In this document: positions 57,075 through 64,000 of the stretch, in pieces
Layout of the letters: each line of letters starts with the position of its first letter
Position numbering within the stretch: the stretch's first letter is position 1
NCBI GenBank assembly: GCA_940671915.1
Contig: CALNVZ010003433.1
Coordinates: 19,275,255 to 19,339,254, forward strand
Origin: Paracentrotus lividus
Taxonomy: Eukaryota > Echinodermata > Echinoidea > Camarodonta > Echinidae
DNA: 64,000 bases
Direction of reading: 5' to 3'
Notes under the pieces: model-generated
Told to the model about the DNA's origin: nothing
The model's input: only the letters and a program-made list of their open reading frames with translations
The model's database searches: none
Translations under genes and position numbers: made by a program

Positions 57075-59675
57075 AAAAATGTAAAATAGGAATGCACCAG
57101 AGGAAGTTGTATATCTTGTATATAAGTGAACTTGAACTTGAACTTGATTATTAAAAAACATTCGTATTATAACATAATATATTCTACAATACGCAGTAAT
57201 ATATAATAAGGTTAAATGATAAAGTTGTAAGTTAAAAAGAGTTTGAATTAGGTTGAGCTCGACTTTCATTGCTAAACAAATAATTTGGAAGAAAGAAGAA
57301 ATATGACCTGTCGTTTATTCTGAAAACATTGCGTAACAATTACTGAAGGGATACCCCTTCAAAGAAACCCTTCGATGACGTCATCATCTCATTGCATTTT
57401 CAACGAGTATACGAGATTAGCATAATTGGGTTATCAAAGTTACTTTGCTTTTCGACGACATTTTGAAACCAGTATACTTTTCGCTCACTCTATTGTCATT
57501 CTATCAAAACCTGCAAAAACTGGATTTGTATCTGTCATCTTCATTTGCAATTCAAATTACGCGTGACATCCGTGATGTAAGAAGGGTATTATTGGAAAGG
57601 TTAGGAGTCCTTCTTTAAATTATTTCCCATGGTAAATTAAATAAATAAGCTACATGAGTCTTCTAATATTGTATCACCTTTTTAAAATTCACAATGTATA
57701 GTTTGATATACCCCAAAATAGTGCAGTATGTTATAGGCTTATCAGAATAGTTAATGTAAATCTGTAATGAACCTATAGATTGTCCTGTTCCCCCTCCCCT
57801 TTTTTCGTCTAGGCCATTTATAATTTACATGAAAATATATCGACTTATTCAATAGATTGCATACTTATTTTTCAATCAATCATTTTAAATCATTTTGAAG
57901 GTCTTATGTCAATATCAATTTCAACGAGCTGAATGTAGCAAATGCAATAATGAAACCCACTCTAAGATTTGGTACACAGGTCTAAATAAAAAAATGACAC
58001 ACTAAATTGGATTTGTTCATAGTAAACTTTTCTCTTTATCTTTAAAAGATGAATACATTTCAAGTAAAATCATTCTTGATCGATATTTCTACTATTCCTC
58101 AAAGTCAGCGGGAACAAAGCTCACAATATTATTGCTGTTATATGTAGTATACTAAACCTTATATGCAAGCAAAGAAAATGTGATATTTGATATATTCTTT
58201 TGATGCATTTTTTTTTCCTGGCGGGATAATGCGCTATACATCTACTCGAGGCAGCGGTCGATTTCTACTTTGAAGATAGCTCTTATCAGCTTATGAATAG
58301 ATGAAATTAGAGCGAATATTTATCAGGGGATCAATTAAATATAATACGTAGTAGAAATGAAAGAAAACGAGGCTAGATTAATAATCCCATGTCGACCCGA
58401 TGAAAAGATGAACGGAGAAAAGAAATTTGGGCTTTGATTTCAGCTTTATGAAAAATGACTTGTTCCTTGAGAAAATGTATGATTAATGCGAAGGGGACAA
58501 TGCGAAATTTACCATATTATAAAAAAGAAGAAGAAAAAACAGGGAAAAGGAATGATAATGACAGCATGGACACGACGAGAAAGACTGGAGAAGGCGGGGG
58601 GGGGGGGTAGAGGACAATATAGACATTTTCAAAAGAAGCGAAATACATTATAATCGCATTACAACCAAATATGAAAACCAAGATGCATTTGATTTCAAAT
58701 TACTGGAAATCTAGGACATATGGCAAAGACAGTGACGCATGTTTTGTCCTCGATTTATTTTTGCGTTAATTAATCTTCGAAGTATGTTCCCTCACATCGT
58801 ACAACACAAGGTCATGGGTCACAAGTACAGCATTATTGGACCACATACTAATTGTTTGGTTTGATTTGATTTGGTTTGATTGGATTTATTTACTAACAAT
58901 AACATGTCATGACAGAAGACAAACATATGACGTTTAAATAAATCTTTATAAGTGGTAAATGGGACCTGAAAATGTGCTTGTGACGTTAATTCTTCATAAC
59001 CAGGTATTTATAGATTATAGATTATTGAAATGCATTATACGTTTTTTTTAATGGTACATTGTACCATAAACATCACTGATAAATAAGAGTACTTTAATTT
59101 ATCTTCATTTTCACAGAAACTTTCAAAGATATTCTATGTTTTCATCAGAAGACATATAATAGATTATACTTCTCCGAGCTATTTTTTGTAATATGTTGTC
59201 ATAGCAACCATTTCTTGAGGATTTTCACCATTTTGATGAGTGACGATGTTCCGGCCTCTATATTAGATTATCTTTTCATCGGATTATTTTTCAATCAAGA
59301 AAGGGAACATTGAGCCAGTCATCTAATAGTCAATAAAACGGATTTCTACTAGAAAACAGCTTATTTTATTCTTGGTATTTTTCAAATGCGTTGCCATAGG
59401 AATATGAAACTAATTATGTACAATCATCCAACAGTGGTTCCAGGATCAATACGTTTAGTTGTATAACGTGTTACCATGGTTATGTAGATGATTCAATACC
59501 ATTTCGTATCTTTTTATATCGAGTTTTGTTGCTCTGTTTTGTCAGCTCAGAAGACCTTAATGGGAATTTCTTTCTTTAGCTTATTTCTTTGAATTAACCC
59601 TTGCATTCAATAATCTCATTTCTCCCTCCCTCTCTTTCAACATGTTAAATTCTGTTACTCTGAGACTACTTACCA
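57075..59675. other. No gene recognised
   Basis: AT-rich spacer. 58855-58925 (TTTGATTTGATTTGGTTTGA, TTTATTTACTAACAATAACATG) looks like a truncated LINE 3' end. A G run lies at about 58598-58607. Confidence 0.45.
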
Positions 59676-59682
59676 GTGTACG

Positions 59683-59685
59683 TAG

Positions 59686-59725
<40 letters not shown>

Positions 59726-59726
59726 A
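59683..59726. repeat. (CTA)n microsatellite
   Basis: About 14 CTA repeats immediately before the minisatellite block. Confidence 0.95.
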
Positions 59727-59728
59727 CA

Positions 59729-60620
59729 CTAAGAAATAGAGGTTCAACTTAGGACCCTAAAGGGTGCACAGCTTTGTCGCTATACCTATACCCCTAAGGG
59801 TGCAAGTGTGCACCCCAATGATGGGGTGCAAACTTGCCCCCTGAGAGGTTGCAAGTTGCACCCCTAGGGAGCAATATTACACCTTTTGGGGTGCAACTCT
59901 ACACCCCTTTTGCATTTCCTACTGAACTTATTGGTGTGAATGCACCCTTTAGGGTTCAATTCTGCACCCAAGGGGTGCAGCCATGCACCCTGTCGGGTGC
60001 AAAGCTACATCTAGGGTTCCAGAGTGCACCCCTAAGGTTCGATTCTGGACCCAAGGGGTGCAACCTGAACCTATTGGGTGCAAAGATGTACTTATGGGGT
60101 TCAGATTGCACCCCTAAGGTTCAATTCAGCCACCATAGGGGTGCAATCCTGAACCCTATTGGGTGCAAAGATGCACCTATAGGGTTCAAGATTGCACCCC
60201 TAAGGTTCAATTCAGCACCCATGGGTACAATCGTGAACCCTATTCGGTGCAAAGATACACCTATATGGTTCAAGATTGCACCCCTAAGGTCCGATTTTGC
60301 ACCCAGGGGTGCAATCCAGAACCCTGTTGGGGTGCAAAGATGCACCTATAGGGTTCCAGATTACACCCTAAGGTTCAATTCTGCACCCTATACGGTGCAG
60401 ATTTCACCTCTCGGGTGCAGAATTGAGCCTTATGGGTGCAAACTTGAACCCTTTTGGTGCTAAGATACACCTTTAGGGTTCAAGATTGCACCCTGAGGTT
60501 CAATTTTGCACCTGAGAGGTGCAATCCTACCATATTGAGTGGCGGGGTTGCAAAAAAAGAAGAAAAAAGTTACACAAAGGGTCGAATATTGCACCTCGCG
60601 GCCAGTCATGGGTGCTACAA
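59729..60620. repeat. ~85 bp minisatellite built of GGTGCA/TGCACC words
   Basis: Anchor strings GCACCCCTAAGGTTC recur at 60108, 60194, 60278 and 60363, spaced 86, 84 and 85 bp. More diverged copies extend to both sides. Each unit contains several GGGTGCA...TGCACCC inverted pairs, so the array can form many small hairpins. The left edge CACACTAAGAAATAGAGG resembles the CACTCTAAAAA end of the MITE at 45615, which suggests the array may be the interior of a MITE-like element. Confidence 0.85.
59834..60463 (+). CDS. 209-codon open frame through the minisatellite, doubtful
   Basis: This is the longest frame in the window. It reads as loose ~28-residue repeats, for example LNPIGCKDAPIGFKIAPLRF followed by NSAPMG, then VNPIRCKDTPIWFKIAPLRS. 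There is no signal peptide, membrane segment or known domain. The frame is open largely because the unit is near a multiple of three and poor in TAA/TAG/TGA; the minus strand is also open for 74 codons here. There is no splice or promoter context. Probably not translated. Confidence 0.15.
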   Translation: MPPERLQVAPLGSNITPFGVQLYTPFAFPTELIGVNAPFRVQFCTQGVQPCTLSGAKLHLGFQSAPLRFDSGPKGCNLNLLGAKMYLWGSDCTPKVQFSHHRGAILNPIGCKDAPIGFKIAPLRFNSAPMGTIVNPIRCKDTPIWFKIAPLRSDFAPRGAIQNPVGVQRCTYRVPDYTLRFNSAPYTVQISPLGCRIEPYGCKLEPFWC

Positions 60621-60639
60621 CAGAAACATACACTCAACC

Positions 60640-61560
60640 TGATGCACATACCCCTGCACACCACGCTTAAGTCCAACCAGTATGCACATACAAATCACTT
60701 TACGCATAATAATGTGTCTAGAAAGATAACGTATAATAACCTGAATTTAGTGAACTTTCATCAAGTATTTACTTTAATTTCCCGCTCTAATTCGTATATA
60801 TTTTATATATTCCAGTCATTTCACTGTAAATTATACATAAAATTGAATAGTTACAATATGCTTAATAACATAACTTATTTGAAGGCTGCTGTTTCAACGA
60901 TAATATCAAAGAACTCATTTATTTGTCATGACTATAATCAGTTTAAAAGGCAAGAAAATACACAGGCTTGTTGTTATTCAAAAAATAAATATATATATAT
61001 TATAAAATATTGAAAACTGTTTACTTTAGAAGCTACACTTTATGACACTCAAATTTGTTACCTATATATCAAAGGCACATATAAATACTAGTGTTACAAA
61101 AGGGCATTAAATTGTACATAGTCTCTATAACAATCAACGCAAGTGTGTTTTCAAAAATGCATACAGTATAAATGTCACCATCGTGGAAATTATGATGGTT
61201 TTAGCCTATGTAAGTTAGCATTAATTCATCTAAGCACAAAGTCATGGATACATACATGGAAGAATATGCAAGGTATTAATGTAAAACAGTTTAGGATTAA
61301 GACAACATTATATATACAACAATTTAATATTACGGTAAAAGCATTGGGCAACAATTTTCTATTCAACATTATTTTGGCACCTTCCAACCGGAAACGTCAG
61401 TCAAAAGTCAATGCTAGCCAATTCATGATTCATTTTAGTAACCAGCATAACATCTAACTACATGTATATCATGAACCATTACCCGCAATAAGTATTGCGT
61501 CATAGCTAGAAATATCTGCATTTTTTTTCTATTTTGCAAGTCTTTTGTATGTTTTATTTA
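60640..61560. other. No gene recognised
   Basis: AT-rich DNA. The plus frames 60519-61013 and 61143-61457 are Asn/Ile/Lys-rich, as expected by chance at this base composition. The latter has mixed composition but no motif. Confidence 0.4.
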
Positions 61561-61567
61561 GTTCATA

Positions 61568-62330
61568 TTGTCGACCATTTTGATATTTTCTGAAAGGGTA
61601 GAATTCTTCCTTTTCACTCCTGAGAGCGGTAAATGACCAGACCTGATCATTTCTGAAACAAAAGGGAGACAAAGAACAAGTGCTCAAAATAAAATTTGAT
61701 GAGATGAGGATTATCAGTCAATGACTTTTATGATAATACTGTTTCACATTTCTCCTAAAAATGTTTTTAGGTTTTGTTTATACATTTTTTTTTCTTCTCA
61801 TGAATAATCGCCAAAAGATACCGGTACAATGGAAAACAAAACAAAACGAACAACAACCACTCCCAAAAAGAAAGATTCTTTCGCGCCATGCAGTGCTGCG
61901 TTGCGCTAAGGAGGATGCTCGCCAAACAGGGTCATGATTATGAAACAAAATTATGTATTAAACAGAAGCAAATTTGGGAGTGTTGCAAGAAATTACAAAC
62001 CGCTTTGCATACAAGACTTGATTCTTTCCTTGGCAACGCAGGAAAAAAATTATCCTCTCTAGATCTTGGTGCTTATTACTTTTCCATTGTACTTGTATCT
62101 TTTGGCAATTTTAAATTTGCAAAAGGTATAAACAAAACGTAACAGGTATTTGAAACACATTTTTAATTTCATTCACTGAAAATTCCATCCTCCAAAATTT
62201 CATTGTAGGGCCATTGTTCTTTTATCTCCCTTTTGTTTAAGATTTTATCGGATCTGGTCATGCAAGTGCTTTATGGAATTACAAGGACAACGATACCTTT
62301 TCAGAATATACCAAAATGGTCGCCAACACA
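61568..62330. repeat. Diverged long inverted repeat (~280 bp arms)
   Basis: The left arm 61568-61840 and right arm 62075-62325 pair. CGACCATTTTGATATTTTCTGAAA faces the complement of a CGACCATTTTGGTATATTCTGAAA-type string at the far end. Further inside are ACAAAAGGGAGA, GTTTCA.AT and CCAAAAGATAC..GTACAATGGAAAA. The central 61845-62070 holds an 84-codon frame (61888-62142) whose end runs into the right arm. It is an old fold-back transposon rather than a gene. Confidence 0.75.
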
Positions 62331-62911
62331 CTGCTTTTTTAATTAATTATTAATACATTTTAACACCTGTAAAATAGAAAATGCATCTAATGAACTTTTT
62401 CAGTCATGTGCAATACTGTTGAGGGTGAGAATAGGTATACGATGTTCGATATGTCTATTTAAGTGGGGATCCAAATAGGGGCACAACAGGTATGGCCCCC
62501 TCTATTATTTGAATTATTGAAAACAGTCACTGAACCCCTATTCTTTAAATTTTGGGCTGCCAACCGCTACCCTCATCATGTTTCAAATCCTATACCCACA
62601 ACGTCCATTCTTTAGTATGTTTCAAAATAAGCAAATTGTCACGTTTTAAAATATGTTGTAAGAACAATACAAAAATTTATAATATGTTCAGAAACATTTG
62701 ATGGAAAAAAAAACAAAATAAGAATGCTGATTTGTGTAAAATGACAAAGCAATTTTACAACAGATAATGACACATAGGCCTAATGTAGAGTAAAACTTAG
62801 GAGCTGTAGGACAATAATATCTATTGACACACATGAAGCTACAAATAAATTTTGTGGGTAAACTACCAAGATATATAAAAAAAAATATATATATAAGCAT
62901 TGTTTTCCTAC

Positions 62912-63044
62912 CACATCGTGGACATTTCAAACCCAATAATGCAAAAGGAATCAAAGTGGCAGCATCTTCGTGAATGTTGACGTCTTTGATGATCAATGGA
63001 TTCCTCTGGATGACAAGGGCTGTAGGGGTTGGCACCACCGGCTC
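62912..63044 (-). CDS. Unidentified gene, internal exon (downstream of the two seen)
   Basis: The acceptor with pyrimidine tract TTTTTTACATCTTAG is at 63045-63046 and the donor TGTG/GTAGGA at 62911-62910. It encodes 44 codons plus one base: EPVVPTPTALVIQRNPLIIK, DVNIHEDAATLIPFALLGLK and CPRC. It is phase-compatible with the exon at 63672-63736. The CPRCG at the exit could start a zinc-binding knuckle completed in the next exon, which would lie left of 62910 but was not found. I do not recognise the protein. Confidence 0.5.
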
Positions 63045-63326
63045 CTAAGATGTAAAAAAGACAAAGAAGATCTTTTAAATAAATCACAATCAGAATTTGC
63101 TATAAGTGTTATTAGTGCAATAAAAGGCCTTTTTCAAGATGAGAAAACCTAACATTTTCGCTGCAAATTTATTCTGGGGTACTTTCAGGAAGACACAATG
63201 GAAAATGCGTTTCTTCTCCTTTTGAACCCCCAACGACTCCGAAAAAGTTCAGGAATTGAGTGAGCTAGTGATGATATTTATTTTCTTACATTTTCTTTCT
63301 TTCTTTTTTATAACAGTAATAAAGCA

Positions 63327-63327
63327 T

Positions 63328-63372
<45 letters not shown>

Positions 63373-63606
63373 GCGTTTTCTTTACCCAGGGTAGCCACTT
63401 CAATTTTGACAACTGCTCTTCCAGTGGGCCCTGCATAACATGAAATGTTATTATTACCCCTCTCCATTCCCAAATACCGAGCGCCTGCATGGCGAGAAGG
63501 CAGAGGGTCCCATTTTTAAAGTCTTTGGTATGACCCGACCGGGGATCGAACCCACGGTCTCCCGTTCATGAGGCAGACGCTCTACTGATTGCGCCAACAT
63601 GTCCGG
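63327..63606 (-). mobile_element. tRNA-derived SINE with (ATT)n tail
   Basis: The minus strand begins ACCGGACATGTTGGCGCAAT, with an A-box-like TGGCGCAATCAGTAGAGCG and a B box GGTTCGATCCC (about 63543-63553), so it can carry an internal RNA polymerase III promoter. The tRNA-like head of about 75 nt has a CCTCATGAACGGGA anticodon-arm-like region. The body follows (ACCAAAGACTTTAAAAATGG, then GCCTTCTCG.CATG and CACTGGAAGAGCAG). The 3' end is (ATT)n of about 15 repeats (63327-63372). It sits in the intron between the two unidentified exons. Confidence 0.88.
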
Positions 63607-63617
63607 TATTTTTCCTC

Positions 63618-63646
63618 TTGTGTGTGTGTGTGTGTGTGTGTGTGTA
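63618..63646. repeat. (TG)n microsatellite
   Basis: About 14 TG repeats just upstream of the SINE's 5' end. Confidence 0.95.
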
Positions 63647-63671
63647 TTTTTTTATTTATTTATTTTTTTAC

Positions 63672-63736
63672 CTTATTGATGAAATCCTTCTCGTTAAACG
63701 TCCGTGGAATTGTCGGGTAACATGCAGCCATCAAAT
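63672..63736 (-). CDS. Unidentified gene, internal exon (upstream of the two seen)
   Basis: A branch-point-like TTACTAAC and acceptor CTATATAG precede 63736, and the donor AATAAG/GTAAAA follows 63672. The exon is 65 nt: two bases finishing a split codon, then 21 codons LMAACYPTIPRTFNEKDFIN and K. Joined to 63044-62912 it gives 65 uninterrupted codons. Length, junctions and phase all fit a real spliced gene that begins right of the window. Evidence is from splice logic only. Confidence 0.45.
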
Positions 63737-63739
63737 CTA

Positions 63740-64000
63740 TATAGTTAGTAATGAAAAATATATTTGTGTTATAAGTAAACTGATAAGGGTCATGCCAGAT
63801 TATGTGCTACCAACATTTCTAGGCTTTCACTGGAATGCATGACCAACGCACTCAAACTATTAAAAAATATGAATATTGACTATATAGGCCTATATTTACA
63901 AATACAGTATTAAAAAAATAATAAAAAAATAAAAATAATAATAATAAAGATAGACACTAATATAAGTCTAATCAATTAACATGATTAACAATAAAATATG
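63740..64000. other. No gene recognised
   Basis: AT-rich intron-like DNA with (A)n and (AAT)n stretches (63905-63950). Confidence 0.5.

Noticed and set aside
63541..63606. Functional tRNA gene
   Set aside because: The A and B boxes are good, but the head continues into a SINE body and an (ATT)n tail, and the 3' acceptor side does not pair with the 5' end.

Overview
This window is eukaryotic, AT-rich (by eye roughly 35-38% GC) and dominated by repeats. The coding sequence comes in short exons bounded by GT/AG junctions. The nature of the repeats suggests a marine deuterostome, most likely an echinoid such as a Lytechinus-type sea urchin: palindromic GGGGCCGCG and GCGCGTATCCAGG elements with poly-C/G runs, TTAA-flanked and TA-flanked MITEs, a tRNA-headed SINE with an (ATT)n tail, and decayed CR1/Jockey-like LINEs. 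The organism call is an inference from repeat style and HADH similarity; no search was run. A 25-N gap (23578-23602) shows this is a scaffold. Many 1-base indels between near-identical copies suggest residual long-read error.

Layout. 1-2.4 kb holds stacked non-autonomous elements: a 1.2 kb fold-back, a GAGTACC-type MITE and a TTAA-flanked poly-G element. 2.4-6.7 kb, minus strand, holds the first three coding exons of mitochondrial short-chain 3-hydroxyacyl-CoA dehydrogenase (HADH). The introns carry a duplicated exon-3 acceptor, an 8-bp-TSD MITE inside that duplicate, a GCGCGTATCCAGG element and a ~0.5 kb snap-back. Two perfect CRE sites lie just upstream of the gene. 7-19 kb has no recognisable gene, only MITEs and GC-rich palindromes. 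Two of these are clean (16584-17432 with a TA TSD, 18399-18939 with a TTAA TSD), and there is an almost spacer-less palindrome at 12.06 kb. 19.67-22.48 kb and 27.75-30.84 kb are two copies of a pair of ~1.29 kb tandem units. Between them lie a LINE ORF1-like fragment, the gap and a decayed endonuclease/reverse-transcriptase LINE on the minus strand. A second, better preserved LINE (36.7-40.08 kb, minus) is split by an ~807 bp insertion that carries a CpG-rich promoter-like stretch and a 160 bp hairpin. 43.6-47.7 kb is a diverged internally duplicated block between (AT)n and (GA)n tracts, followed by a second GCGCGTATCCAGG element. 49-54 kb has CA-rich arrays, MITEs and a weak RT relic. 59.7-60.6 kb is an ~85 bp minisatellite that is open for 209 codons. 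61.57-62.33 kb is a diverged long inverted repeat. 62.9-63.74 kb, minus, holds two phase-compatible exons of an unidentified gene with a tRNA-derived SINE in the intron.

There is no operon-like cooperation between genes. The only confident cellular gene is HADH (5' half), with an unidentified gene fragment at the right edge. The rest records transposition and duplication. Nothing here amounts to a new biochemical system. The most unusual objects are the LINE-nested insertion with a promoter-like interior, the spacer-less palindrome and the in-frame minisatellite.
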